Assembly: GCA_947501275.1 (NCBI GenBank)
Contig: CANMVD010000004.1
Coordinates: forward strand, 1-64,000
Source: an uncultured Tateyamaria sp.
Lineage (GTDB): Bacteria; Pseudomonadota; Alphaproteobacteria; Rhodobacterales; Rhodobacteraceae
DNA: 64,000 bases
Direction: 5' to 3'
Shown here: one piece after another, positions 34,654-44,246 of the stretch
Position numbering within the stretch: the first letter of the stretch is position 1
How the letters are laid out: every line of letters begins with the position of its first letter
Notes under the pieces: model-generated
Database searches by the model: none
What the model saw: only the letters and a program-made list of their open reading frames with translations
Told to the model about the DNA's origin: nothing
Translations under genes and position numbers: made by a program

Positions 34654-35406
34654 ATGAAAGTTTGGACATTAGGCCACCGTGTCGTTTTGATGTTGATCCT
34701 TATGACAGGGATCATGGCATCACACGCGCAGGCCGAGCCCGTCACAATGACCTTCGGGGCGTCCACGCCGCCCTACGCGTTCCCCGACACCGGCCGCGGT
34801 ATCGAGGTCGACATCATTCGAGAAGCCTTGGCGCAATCCGGTTACGAACTGGAACCCGTCTTTGTCCCGGCACGGCGTATCGCATTTGAGTTCATTCAGG
34901 GCAAAGTCGATGCAGCCTCTAAAGATCAGGGCGAGGATCTGACACAGCATGGCGGCATCTACGGCGATGTTTCGGTCAAGTTTCAGGATGTCATCTTTAC
35001 CCTGACCGACAGCGACATTTCAGTGGCAAAGCCAGAGGATCTGGCCCCCTTGCGCGTTGTCGCCTTCCAGAATGCCTCCAAGCACTACAGCGAATGGCTT
35101 TCGCCGCTTGTCGGATCGGCCAACTATACCGAAACCGCAGATCAGAGCCTGCAGGTCAAGATGCTACATCGTGGCCGTGCGGACGCGATCGTAGCAGACC
35201 GCAACATTGTGCAATACCTGACAAAACTGGTGGCCGAGGAAGGCAAGATCGGCATCAAGCCCGTCACCATCAATGACTTTGCTGATCCCTGGGGATATCG
35301 CCCCATCTTCAAAAGCGAACAACTGCGAGACGAGTTCAATGCCGGTCTGAAAAAACTGATAGACTCGGGACGCTATCAGGAGATTGTAGAAAGCTACGTG
35401 AACTGA
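34654..35406 (+). CDS. Family-3 extracellular solute-binding protein (copy 2)
   Basis: 250 aa. Start at 34654 with GAGGG 8 nt upstream (34639 is an alternative in-frame ATG). Signal peptide through ASHAQA. The mature protein follows copy 1 closely (PVTMTFGASTPPYAFPDTG, VDIIREALAQSGYELEPVF, VAFQNASKHYSEWL, IVADRNIVQYL), so the pair arose by tandem duplication. Family-3 fold, no lipobox. The hybrid kinase gene starts 83 bp downstream. The divergence between copies in the ligand-binding half suggests different ligands or roles. Confidence 0.85.
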   Translation: MKVWTLGHRVVLMLILMTGIMASHAQAEPVTMTFGASTPPYAFPDTGRGIEVDIIREALAQSGYELEPVFVPARRIAFEFIQGKVDAASKDQGEDLTQHGGIYGDVSVKFQDVIFTLTDSDISVAKPEDLAPLRVVAFQNASKHYSEWLSPLVGSANYTETADQSLQVKMLHRGRADAIVADRNIVQYLTKLVAEEGKIGIKPVTINDFADPWGYRPIFKSEQLRDEFNAGLKKLIDSGRYQEIVESYVN

Positions 35407-35488
35407 AGCACGATGACCCGGGGGGACAGGACGTGCCAGCCACGGGATTGCCAGAACGGAACCACCTTTTGACACGGGATCTGACGTT

Positions 35489-38400
35489 ATGACCGCACGG
35501 CGTGCACCAGCAAGTCTGCGCACACTCCGTGCCAAATTTTTGATTGTTATCGTCCCGCTTGTTCTGCTGGCAGTTGTCATCGTTTTTGCCTTCTTCGAGA
35601 TCAACGCCGATCGTCGCGCCACCCAGCAATTGCAGGATCGACTTGACCAACTGCTGACCATGCAAAGTCAGGTCTTGTCGCGCCCGCTGTGGAGCCTGTC
35701 GGAGGAGCAAATCGAACTCATCGTTTCCGCAATCGAAGTCGATGACGATGTTCTGGCGGTTGCGATCTACGATGAGACAGGCAGCCTGATGTCCGCCAAA
35801 GGTGTGATTGAGGGGATGGAGCAGAACCGCTTCTTTGGCCAGCGCGACATCGTGCAGTCCAGCGGTGATGTCCAGCAAATCATCGGAACACTCGCCATTA
35901 CGCTGGCACCCAACTCGGTACGCGAAGAGCGTAACAGCCGTCTGGTGCTCGCCTTTGGCCTCGCCGGCGTATTGCTCGCCGCCATTATCATCAGCGCCCT
36001 TATTGCCAATCGCAGAACCATCGGGATGCCGCTGGACATGCTACTCACGTCGATCAATCAGTTGCGACAGGGGGACGGGCGCCACCGTGTCAATTGGCAC
36101 AGTGATGACGAAATGGGCGCGGTAATTGACGCCTACAACGAAATGCTCGCGCGGCAGGAAAGCGACGAACGGAGCCTGCGCGCTGCCTATGACGAGCTGG
36201 AAGAGCGGGTTGAACGGCGCACCGCAGAACTTCTGGTTGCAAGCCAACAACTGACCGACGCCATCGAAAGCATGTCCGAGGGATTCGCCCTTTACGATGC
36301 CGAAGATCGACTTGTTCTTTGCAACACCACCTATCGCGACAAGATCTTTACCGGCGATCCGGATCGATTTGAGATCGGGATGCGCTTTTCCGATGTTGTG
36401 AGATTGATCGCGGACTCCGGTCAGGTGCTGTCGGCACTTGATGATCCGGACGCTTGGTATCAACAGCGCAAAGATCGGCATCGCACACCGGACCAACCCA
36501 TTCTGGAACAGCGCAAGGACGGCACGTGGATTCAGATCAAGGAATATCCAACAGCCGATGGTGGGGTTGTCGGAATTTACACCGACCTCACCGAGCTACA
36601 GCGCCTGTCCGTCGAACTGGAGGATGCCAAGAACGTGGCCGAAAGCGCCAACGAAGCCAAGAGCACATTCCTTGCCACCATGAGCCACGAAATTCGCACG
36701 CCCATGAACGGGATCATCGGGATGTCCAACCTGTTGTTGGACACACACCTTGACGATGAGCAACGCGACTTTGGAGAAACGATCAACAGCTCCGCCGAAG
36801 ATCTTTTGACCATCATCAACGACATTCTGGATTTCAGTCGCGTGGATTCAGGCAAGTTGGATCTGGAACACATCGCCTTTGATCTGCGCACCACGATCGA
36901 AGAAGCCGTGGATCTTGTTTCGGTTCTGGCCGCCAAGAAGGGGCTTGATCTGGCCTATTTGATGGAGCCTGACGTGCCGACGCTTGTGCACGGTGACCCA
37001 ACGCGTCTGCGCCAGGTTCTGTTGAACTTGCTCAACAATGCGATCAAGTTCACGGAGAAAGGCGATGTTGTCCTTGCCGTGCACTATTCAGGAAACGGAG
37101 CCAAGGCCGGAACGCACGCCCTACAGTTCTGTGTGCGCGATTCAGGGATCGGCATTCCTGCGGACCGCATGGATACGTTGTTTCAGTCATTCAGTCAGGT
37201 CGATGCCTCAACGACCCGTCGCTATGGCGGCACTGGGCTCGGGCTGGCGATCTCGGAAAAGCTGGTGTCGCTCATGGGCGGGCGGATTTGGGTCGAAAGC
37301 GAAGTTGGCAAGGGCACGATTTTTCATTTCGTGATCGACTTCGAAGCGGACACCGCAGCCCCTGCCCCCGATTTAAGTGCAGCAATCGCCGGGCTCGCCG
37401 ACAGGCGCGCACTTATCGTGGATGACAATGCCACCAACCGCCGCATATTGGATGTGCAGACCCGAGATTGGAACATGCAACCGACCGTCGTAGAAGATGG
37501 CGATGCCGCAATTTCCGTTTTGAGCGATGACGCCGCCTTTGATGTCGCCATTCTGGATCTGTCTATGCCCGGTGAAGATGGTTTGAGCTTGGCCAAGCGG
37601 ATCAAAGCTTTGCCTGATTGCGCCAACCTGCCTTTGATCTTGCTGAGTTCAATCGGGCGTACAGTGTTGGAACGCCAGCCCGGATTTAACACGATCATCT
37701 TTGAACGCGTGTTGCAAAAACCGATCAAGCCTGCCCCGCTCTTGCAGGCATTGGCGTCTATCCTGTCCCCGCATGAACAGACGATTGTGGCCGCAAATGT
37801 TGCAACCAGAACAGAATTCGACACCGAAATGGCACGTCGCCTGCCGCTGAGGATCCTGCTGGCTGATGATAATACCACCAACCAGAAACTGGCAAAAATG
37901 CTATTGGCACGGCTTGGATATCGCGCCGACGTCGCCTCAAACGGCGTTGAGGTTCTCGAAGCACTGGAGGTGCAGACATACGATGTCGTTTTGATGGATA
38001 TTGAAATGCCAGAGATGGACGGCATGGAGGCCACCCGCCGCATTCACGCCGATTGGGGCGAAAAGGCCCCTGCGATTGTTGCCATGACGGCCAATGCGAT
38101 GCGCGGAGATCGTGACAAGTACCTGTCGATGGGCATGTCGCAATACATCTCAAAGCCGATCCGTGTGGCGGCGCTTGTGCGCGCTCTTGAGGCCGTCGCC
38201 GCAGGGCGAACGGTGCATGAAACGGCAGCCGAGGATACAGAGATCAATTCGGATGTTCCGCCAGCAGATGCCGTTTTGGATGAAGCGTCCCTGTCTAACC
38301 TGATGGATGTCATTGGCGGTGACAGCGCCGCGCTGAATGAGTTGATCGACAGTTTCGCCAGCGAGGGCGAAACCTTGTTGCGTCGAATGCGCGACGCCAC

Positions 38401-38611
38401 AAAGGCAGATGACGTTGACGCCCTGCGTCGTGCCGCCCATTCGATGAAGTCCAGTAGCAATGACTTTGGGGCCAAGTCGCTGTCCGCGCTTGCCCGGGAC
38501 CTGGAACAGCGCGCCCGTCAACACGATCTGACCGATTGTGATGGTCTGTTGGATGAAATCGCACTAGCCTTCAGCCAAACCAAAGAAGCGCTGCAAAAGC
38601 TGCAGGAATGA
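35489..38611 (+). CDS. Hybrid sensor histidine kinase (PAS, HisKA, HATPase, two receivers, HPt)
   Basis: 1040 aa membrane kinase. A first membrane helix at about residues 16-37, a periplasmic loop of ~110 residues, and a second helix at ~153-173 come first. Then HAMP (~174-226), a coiled coil ([14 protein letters not shown]), PAS_7-type domain (~255-375), HisKA with phospho-acceptor H400 ([11 protein letters not shown]) and HATPase_c ([24 protein letters not shown]). Two receivers follow with acceptors D690 (LDLSMP) and D837 (MDIEMP), and an HPt domain with H984 (AAHSMKSSS). The phosphorelay ends in the adjacent receiver-cyclase, only 12 nt downstream. Two binding-protein genes precede it, and its periplasmic loop is a plausible docking surface for them. 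Confidence 0.93.
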   Translation: MTARRAPASLRTLRAKFLIVIVPLVLLAVVIVFAFFEINADRRATQQLQDRLDQLLTMQSQVLSRPLWSLSEEQIELIVSAIEVDDDVLAVAIYDETGSLMSAKGVIEGMEQNRFFGQRDIVQSSGDVQQIIGTLAITLAPNSVREERNSRLVLAFGLAGVLLAAIIISALIANRRTIGMPLDMLLTSINQLRQGDGRHRVNWHSDDEMGAVIDAYNEMLARQESDERSLRAAYDELEERVERRTAELLVASQQLTDAIESMSEGFALYDAEDRLVLCNTTYRDKIFTGDPDRFEIGMRFSDVVRLIADSGQVLSALDDPDAWYQQRKDRHRTPDQPILEQRKDGTWIQIKEYPTADGGVVGIYTDLTELQRLSVELEDAKNVAESANEAKSTFLATMSHEIRTPMNGIIGMSNLLLDTHLDDEQRDFGETINSSAEDLLTIINDILDFSRVDSGKLDLEHIAFDLRTTIEEAVDLVSVLAAKKGLDLAYLMEPDVPTLVHGDPTRLRQVLLNLLNNAIKFTEKGDVVLAVHYSGNGAKAGTHALQFCVRDSGIGIPADRMDTLFQSFSQVDASTTRRYGGTGLGLAISEKLVSLMGGRIWVESEVGKGTIFHFVIDFEADTAAPAPDLSAAIAGLADRRALIVDDNATNRRILDVQTRDWNMQPTVVEDGDAAISVLSDDAAFDVAILDLSMPGEDGLSLAKRIKALPDCANLPLILLSSIGRTVLERQPGFNTIIFERVLQKPIKPAPLLQALASILSPHEQTIVAANVATRTEFDTEMARRLPLRILLADDNTTNQKLAKMLLARLGYRADVASNGVEVLEALEVQTYDVVLMDIEMPEMDGMEATRRIHADWGEKAPAIVAMTANAMRGDRDKYLSMGMSQYISKPIRVAALVRALEAVAAGRTVHETAAEDTEINSDVPPADAVLDEASLSNLMDVIGGDSAALNELIDSFASEGETLLRRMRDATKADDVDALRRAAHSMKSSSNDFGAKSLSALARDLEQRARQHDLTDCDGLLDEIALAFSQTKEALQKLQE

Positions 38612-38623
38612 ATGGCGACCTGA

Positions 38624-39682
38624 ATGTCTGACTTTGAGATGCCGCAAAAGGCCAGTACCATTCTGGTGGTCGACGACAACATGACGAGCCGGCTCAAAAT
38701 GTCCATGGCAGTCAAGCAGTTGGGCCACGAGACGGAAGGCGCCGAAGATGGTGTGCAGGCTCTCGAACGGTTGCGCGACGGCAGCTATGACCTTGTTCTG
38801 CTAGATATCGAAATGCCCAATCTTGATGGCTATGGCGTGCTGGAGACGATGAAGGCGGACCCAGCCTTGCGCGACATTCCGGTTATTGTCATTTCAGCCG
38901 TCGAGGAAATGGAACAGGTCGTCAAAGGCATTCAGTTGGGCGCACAGGATTTTCTGCCCAAGGATTTTGATCGCATCCTGTTTCGGGCCCGTGTCGGCGC
39001 TTGCCTCGCCCAGAAGCACCTGCGCGATCAAGAGGCGAGCTATCTGGCACAGATCGAGACAGAGCGGCGGCGCGCAGATGATCTGTTGCACGCCACCCTA
39101 CCCGCCCGAGCAGTGCGCGAACTCAAAGACACCAACGAGGTCAAGCCCCGGCGGTTTGACAATGTCATTGTGCTGATGGCGGATGTCGTCGGTTTTACCG
39201 ACTATTGCGACAAACATCCCGCCGAGCTGGCCGTGCGCCATCTCCAGCATCTCGTGACGCGGTTTGAGGACATCACATTGTTTCACGGTCTGGAAAAGAT
39301 CAAGACCATCGGAGACGCGTATCTGGCCACCGCCGATCTGTTGCAGCCCAACGCCGAGGCAGCCCTTGCCACGGCGCGCTGCGCACTTGAGATGACAAAC
39401 GCCGTGGCCGAAGTGACCGACAACTGGCAATTGCGTATTGGCATTCACACCGGCTCGGTTGTCGCCGGCGTCATTGGCCGTCACCAGCACCTGTTTGATA
39501 TCTGGGGCGACACCGTGAACACTGTGGCGCGTATAACGGCCATGGCTAAGCCTGACACGATCTTTGCCAGCGCGGATGCATGGGCGCGGATGCAAGACCA
39601 TTGTGTTGGCACCGCCCAAGGCGCATTGCCTGCCAAGGGCAAGGGCGAGTTGGAGGTTTTCCAATTGACCGGCCTGACCTGA
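38624..39682 (+). CDS. Response regulator with class III adenylate cyclase domain
   Basis: 352 aa. An N-terminal receiver (LVVDDNMTSRLKMSM, acceptor D61 in LLDIEMP, TRL-type K in PKDFD) is followed by a short coiled coil and a class III nucleotide cyclase catalytic domain. Metal-binding D187 is in LMADVVGFTDY, and a second acidic site is near HGLEKIKTIGDAYL. The Lys in EKIKTIGD and the Asp in HLFDIWGDTVN are the adenine-specifying residues of adenylate (not guanylate) cyclases. It is probably the output of the upstream hybrid kinase, turning phosphorylation into a cAMP signal. No membrane segment is seen. Confidence 0.92.
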   Translation: MSDFEMPQKASTILVVDDNMTSRLKMSMAVKQLGHETEGAEDGVQALERLRDGSYDLVLLDIEMPNLDGYGVLETMKADPALRDIPVIVISAVEEMEQVVKGIQLGAQDFLPKDFDRILFRARVGACLAQKHLRDQEASYLAQIETERRRADDLLHATLPARAVRELKDTNEVKPRRFDNVIVLMADVVGFTDYCDKHPAELAVRHLQHLVTRFEDITLFHGLEKIKTIGDAYLATADLLQPNAEAALATARCALEMTNAVAEVTDNWQLRIGIHTGSVVAGVIGRHQHLFDIWGDTVNTVARITAMAKPDTIFASADAWARMQDHCVGTAQGALPAKGKGELEVFQLTGLT

Positions 39683-39760
39683 ACCGCAGGCCACGGATCG
39701 CAATCCCTTGAACACGTGTCGTTAAATTGCCCGTCCTAGCCAAAGGGCGCGCACGACGCG

Positions 39761-40330
39761 CTAACGCAAGCCTTCCGTGGCGACGAAGCTCACCAATGCA
39801 CGCTCCGCGACTGCGCGGGCCTGGGCAATTGCGGTCGCGTCACCGGGATCGGCCACCGGTGTTTCAATCTCGAACGCACGGGCACGGTCACGTCCGGTTC
39901 CGTCTTCGGGTGCGACAAACACCTGTCCAGCCATGCGGAACGTGCCGGTATTGGTCGCCAGGAAAGCATCAAGACGAATGTCGACCCGCACGTCCGGCAA
40001 ATCCCGGAAAGGCCAAGGTTCGGGCGCGACCAGACGATCCGTGACTTTCGCTAAGCCGGTTGCGACGTTCAGCGTCACCCCCCGCGCTGGATCATCGGCC
40101 CACAACGCCCCCAGTGGAACAATGGCGCCGCTGGCATCGCGGACGTGAATGTCTTCGCTCTGAGCGTAGACTGGCAACGACACAGCGACCACTTCGATAC
40201 GGGCAAACCGCACGCTGACCTTTTCCTCGCTCGCCTCCAAGGGCGCGGCATCAAATCGCGTCTCTACAGTGCCACACGCACAAAGCGCGCTCAGAACCAT
40301 CACTGCCAAGATATTACGTCTTTGGATCAT
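39761..40330 (-). CDS. pqiC: PqiC-like outer-membrane lipoprotein of MCE transport system
   Basis: 189 aa with a lipoprotein signal (LAVMVLSALCACGT; the Cys of LCACG is the lipidation site). The family (ABC-type transport auxiliary component, PqiC/YmbA-like) shows in VRFARIEVVAVSLPVYAQSE and LGALWADDPARGVTLNVATG. In E. coli PqiC binds the end of the PqiB tube at the outer membrane. It starts 2 nt after pqiB and is the last gene of this operon, convergent with the cyclase gene 78 bp away. Confidence 0.88.
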   Translation of the reverse strand: MIQRRNILAVMVLSALCACGTVETRFDAAPLEASEEKVSVRFARIEVVAVSLPVYAQSEDIHVRDASGAIVPLGALWADDPARGVTLNVATGLAKVTDRLVAPEPWPFRDLPDVRVDIRLDAFLATNTGTFRMAGQVFVAPEDGTGRDRARAFEIETPVADPGDATAIAQARAVAERALVSFVATEGLR

Positions 40331-40332
40331 CG

Positions 40333-42768
40333 TTACCGGCCCGTCAAAAGAGAATTGGGATTGCGCGCGATCTGGCGGGCCAGACGCTCTATGGCTTCTG
40401 CTGCGGCATCTATTTGGCGCACGGCTGTCGCCAGACCACGGGAGAATTCGGAATTGCGATCATACGCGGAGAGCGTCGAATTAGCCTGCGTTGCAGCGGC
40501 GCTCAGGCGGTTGGACAGCGCGGGCAGTGTTGCGCTGGCTTGCGAGATTGCCTCGGCCGCTTCGCGTGCTGCTGCCAGTGTTGCATTTGCATTATCAACG
40601 ACCCCTCCGGCCCGAAGATCGCTCAATGTGCCCTCAAGGGTGGTCAGGGTCTGGTTCATCTGGCGTGGCAGATCTCGGGTGCTGTCTTGATCAACAAGCG
40701 CGTCAATCGCGCCGAGCACGGATCGCAGCTGCTCTGCCACCTGATCCAATGCCAATTGTTCAGCCTGAGACAGGATCGCATCCGCCCGTGCCGTCAGTTT
40801 CGGCAGGTCGGCAGCTGTCGCCTCAAGCGAGGCCATCAAATCACTTGCGCTTTGGATGATCTCGCTGTCGTCCACGCTGTCCAACAGGTCATCCACCTTG
40901 GTCGCCGCCGATGTCGCGGTATCTGTCAGTGCCGCAAGGTCGGTCGGCAGACCTGTCAGTGCTTCATCCACCAATAGCATGCGCAACGCATCCATCGCCG
41001 CGCGCAGATCGGCGGGCAATGCGGCAAGGTCCTCGTTCTGAAGGATGGCGCGGAAATCATCTGTAGTGGTCACAAAGCTGTCCACGGCCGTTTCGAGCGG
41101 CAGATTTTGTGCCTGAGCGATCAAGGCAAAGGCTTGCTCGGACAAGGATGGTAACGTCTGCGCGGTCCGATCAAGCCGTTCGATCAATTGTGAGACCTGC
41201 GCGATGATCGCTTGGTCCTCCACCTCGGACAACACGGCGTTCAGTTGTTTTGATGCTGTCGACAGTTGGTCCGCAACTTCGCCAACCTGGGCCGGCAGAC
41301 CTGCAACTTCTGGACTGGTCGCAACGGCCTGCACCGCCTCAAGCGTTGCAATCAGCGACGCCGGGGCGCGTTGCACGTCCGCGCCACCAATAACGGATCG
41401 CACATCACCGATTAACCCAATCGCTTCGTTCAGAACGTCTTCAATCGGCAATGCCTCGATCCGGGCCAACACCCCTTGGGCGCTTGCTGTTACGTCCGTG
41501 ACGCGCGCCGCGGTTGTCGGCATGACAGGAAAGGGTTCAGACACCTGATCCAGCGTCGCAGGGGGCGCATTGGGCACGTCGACCAGTTCGACCTTGAGCC
41601 CACCCGTCAGGATGGACCCGGTCGCAAGACGTGCGCGCAACCCATCGCGCACACGGGTGTCGAGAAACGCGAGAAACGCGCTTTCGTCCACGTTGCCCTC
41701 AAGTCCCAAGCGGGCCGGACTAAGGCGCAACGTAGCCACAAGCCGCGCCTGACTGTCGCCAAACTGTGCGCGATCAACAATGCCGGACAGCGCCAGAACC
41801 TCCCCCAGTCGCAAGCCGCCCAATGTGACCGCCGCTCCGGCTTGCAGACCCGGCAGGTTCTCCTCAAAGATCGCCAGAACATCCAGCGTGCCGCCAGTGT
41901 CATTCACAAAGAAGTCCTCGCGGGCGATCTCCTCGTTCGGGTGCAGTTCAAACACCTTGTCGGCATCCAGAGGATCGCCACCTGAGGCAAGCGTTTCAAA
42001 CGTGACACCGCCCGTGACCAGCGATGCAAGCGAGTCAAAATCAAGGCTCGCGCCCTGTGCCCCCAATGAAAAGTCGACGCCGGAGATGTCCCAGAACCGC
42101 GTCGCAGAGGTGATCAGTGTTTCGTGGGGCTCGAAGATAACCGCCGATGCACTGGCCGTCAGTCCCCCCGCATCAAGTTTGGATGGACCGATGCGCCCAA
42201 CCCGTACCCCCCTATAAAGGATCGGCGTGCCAGCCAATGGCAGTTCGACTTCTGACTGCAGCGTAAATGTCGTTCCGTTCTCTCCCAAGGCCAAAAGCGG
42301 TTGCGCGGCAAGGGCTGTGAACCTGGTCTGCGGCTCGGCGCGTTCGCTGTCCCATGCACCGGCAAGGTAAACGCCGGACAAGACAGTATCGAGGCCCGAC
42401 ACGCCTTGTGCTGTCACCTCGGGTCGCACGATCCAGAATTGCGCATCGGCGTCCACAAATGGGGCTATTTCCTTGTCCAGACGGATGGTGGCAATGACAT
42501 TTGCCAGATCTTCGGAAAAGCGCAGTTCCTCAACAAGACCAACCGAAATGTCGCGGTACCGCAGTTCCGTCTCACCGGCATGCAGGCCATCCGCTTCGGC
42601 CAGGGCGACTTCGATCACCGGGCCTTGCTTGGACCAGTTATCCCAAGCGACCCACGCCGCAACGGCAATTGCCAGCAATGGGATGAACCAGACGGGCGAA
42701 AGCCGGCTGACGGGCGATTGTTTTCCGCTTATCGGCACGGGTGGTGGCGATGGAGCATCATCCGCCAT
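40333..42768 (-). CDS. pqiB: PqiB-like MCE-domain protein, intermembrane lipid transport
   Basis: 811 aa from the ATG at 42768 (AAAGG upstream). One membrane helix near residues 27-46 (VWFIPLLAIAVAAWVAW) anchors it in the inner membrane. It has three MCE domains in a row; the first begins VIEVALAEADGLHAGETELR, the second has GTPILYRGVRVGRIG and the third ENLPGLQAGAAVTLGGLRLG. About 370 residues of mostly helical, repeat-like sequence follow, matching the PqiB needle that bridges the periplasm. It moves lipids between membranes with PqiA and PqiC. It overlaps the upstream pqiA-like gene by 11 nt. Confidence 0.92.
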   Translation of the reverse strand: MADDAPSPPPVPISGKQSPVSRLSPVWFIPLLAIAVAAWVAWDNWSKQGPVIEVALAEADGLHAGETELRYRDISVGLVEELRFSEDLANVIATIRLDKEIAPFVDADAQFWIVRPEVTAQGVSGLDTVLSGVYLAGAWDSERAEPQTRFTALAAQPLLALGENGTTFTLQSEVELPLAGTPILYRGVRVGRIGPSKLDAGGLTASASAVIFEPHETLITSATRFWDISGVDFSLGAQGASLDFDSLASLVTGGVTFETLASGGDPLDADKVFELHPNEEIAREDFFVNDTGGTLDVLAIFEENLPGLQAGAAVTLGGLRLGEVLALSGIVDRAQFGDSQARLVATLRLSPARLGLEGNVDESAFLAFLDTRVRDGLRARLATGSILTGGLKVELVDVPNAPPATLDQVSEPFPVMPTTAARVTDVTASAQGVLARIEALPIEDVLNEAIGLIGDVRSVIGGADVQRAPASLIATLEAVQAVATSPEVAGLPAQVGEVADQLSTASKQLNAVLSEVEDQAIIAQVSQLIERLDRTAQTLPSLSEQAFALIAQAQNLPLETAVDSFVTTTDDFRAILQNEDLAALPADLRAAMDALRMLLVDEALTGLPTDLAALTDTATSAATKVDDLLDSVDDSEIIQSASDLMASLEATAADLPKLTARADAILSQAEQLALDQVAEQLRSVLGAIDALVDQDSTRDLPRQMNQTLTTLEGTLSDLRAGGVVDNANATLAAAREAAEAISQASATLPALSNRLSAAATQANSTLSAYDRNSEFSRGLATAVRQIDAAAEAIERLARQIARNPNSLLTGR

Positions 42769-43381
42769 GTTGTGCCTTTCCATGATCTTCTGCGGCAGAC
42801 CATATCAATCTGCTGTCAAAGCACTGCGCTGAAAGCATTGTGAAAATGACGGAAAAGGCAAACGTCAAGGCGGCAGGTCCCGGTTGGATGGAGGCAACAA
42901 CAGACAGTTGCACAAGTGCGCTGAGAATGGCCACCACAAAAACATCGATCATGGACCAGCGCCCGATGAACTCAACCGCCTCGTAAATCAGCGTGCGTTG
43001 ATGCGCTGTGGCCCTGCTGCCCCTCTGCACGGTGAGCGCAAGATAGGCGATGGCCGCGAATTTGGCGATTGGGATGACCACGGATGCGATCAGCACAATC
43101 GCCGCTATGGCGTAGTCCCCGTGTTTGGCAATCTCGACCGCGCCACCCACGATGGTGCTGGATTGTGCGCCCGTCAGCGTCTTGGTGATCAGCATCGGGT
43201 AAAGGTTCGCCGGGATATAGGCGAGCACACCAGTCAGCCACAGCGCCCAGACCCATTGGAGACTGCGACGATCGGCAGATCGCAATTGGTGCCCGCAGCG
43301 ATCACAGCGAGTGACCTCCATGGGCCAGACACGTGCACAGGTCACGCAGGTCCTAAGACCAAGAGCCCGCGCAGTCGTCAA
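42758..43381 (-). CDS. pqiA: PqiA-like membrane protein, second half
   Basis: 207 aa with about four hydrophobic helices and an N-terminal zinc-ribbon-like CxxC pair (TCVTCARVW and RCDRCGHQL). The body (WALWLTGVLAYIPANLYPML, HGDYAIAAIVLIASVVIPIA, GRWSMIDVFVVAILSALVQL) matches the PqiA family, in which E. coli PqiA contains two such halves in one chain. Here it is a separate gene overlapping the first half by 4 nt (ATGA). Confidence 0.85.
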   Translation of the reverse strand: MTTARALGLRTCVTCARVWPMEVTRCDRCGHQLRSADRRSLQWVWALWLTGVLAYIPANLYPMLITKTLTGAQSSTIVGGAVEIAKHGDYAIAAIVLIASVVIPIAKFAAIAYLALTVQRGSRATAHQRTLIYEAVEFIGRWSMIDVFVVAILSALVQLSVVASIQPGPAALTFAFSVIFTMLSAQCFDSRLIWSAAEDHGKAQHGG

Positions 43382-44007
43382 CTCTGCACTCCCTGTGCGC
43401 CGTCACGCTCCAATGCATTCCAGATGGACCACGTGCACAGATAACGCTCGCAAAAAACCACTGTCACAGACAATGCGATGAACATCCAAAATGCAGGGCC
43501 GAACTCCAGCCGAGCCAAACCGGATACCTTGACCAGCGCAACAGCGCATCCAATCGCGAAGATTTCTGTCATGGCCCATGGCTTGAGCCGTTGAGCGACC
43601 GCAAAGGCGCGGTGCGCGAAGGGCCAAGGTTGGCGTTGCAATTCGATGGGCACAATCACGTAGATCAGCAGCGCCATGCGCACGGCAGGCAAGCCGACGA
43701 TGAACAAAACCGATGTCACCGAAACCAGCACCAGAACGCCGGAGCGGAAACTTGTCGCAACCCCAAGCAAGGACACGCTGTTTCCGATGCCTGCGGCGTT
43801 GATCGACAGAAACGGAAAAAACGCTGCCGCGAGAACCAGAACAAGAACGGCAAACGCCAAAGCCAGCGTGCGTACACCTGCCTCATATTTGTTTGAAATC
43901 AGGACAGTGTGACAGCGCGCACACGTCGCTTTTTGCCCCAATTCAGGTATGCGTACCGCATATACGGCATCGCATTTCGGACAACCAATCAAGTCTTGAT
44001 GCAACAT
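43378..44007 (-). CDS. pqiA: PqiA-like membrane protein, first half
   Basis: 209 aa from the ATG at 44005-44007; the open frame extends to 44085 without a good start. An N-terminal zinc ribbon (GCPKCDAVYAVRIPE, then TCARCHTVL) precedes about four hydrophobic helices (LAFAVLVLVLAAAFFPFLSI, ATSFRSGVLVLVSVTSVL, LKPWAMTEIFAIGCAVALVK). It resembles the first repeat of PqiA. First gene of the pqi operon; the 239-bp divergent region to tamA contains its promoter. Together the two small proteins should form the inner-membrane part of the system. Confidence 0.85.
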   Translation of the reverse strand: MLHQDLIGCPKCDAVYAVRIPELGQKATCARCHTVLISNKYEAGVRTLALAFAVLVLVLAAAFFPFLSINAAGIGNSVSLLGVATSFRSGVLVLVSVTSVLFIVGLPAVRMALLIYVIVPIELQRQPWPFAHRAFAVAQRLKPWAMTEIFAIGCAVALVKVSGLARLEFGPAFWMFIALSVTVVFCERYLCTWSIWNALERDGAQGVQS

Positions 44008-44246
44008 GGGTGATAACCCCGCACTCACTAAACTACGCCTCCAAGTGTTTGGACCGGGGCCCGCTTTTCGGGCCAAAAAACCCACAGGTCTTTACATGTC
44101 ATACACAGTTCCTGACGCCTTGGCGCTTTGCAAGTGGGCATTAAGCGGACTTACCGTGCAAATTGGGCAAAACCTGCATGTTGGCAATTCAAGTTCCTTG
44201 CCACATTTGTTAGACGGTAGGTAGCAGTGTGTAGGAACGACCTAGT

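Noticed and set aside
44008-44246. Riboswitch or small gene between pqiA and tamA
   Set aside because: No conserved aptamer-like structure or ORF could be seen; it is an ordinary divergent promoter region.
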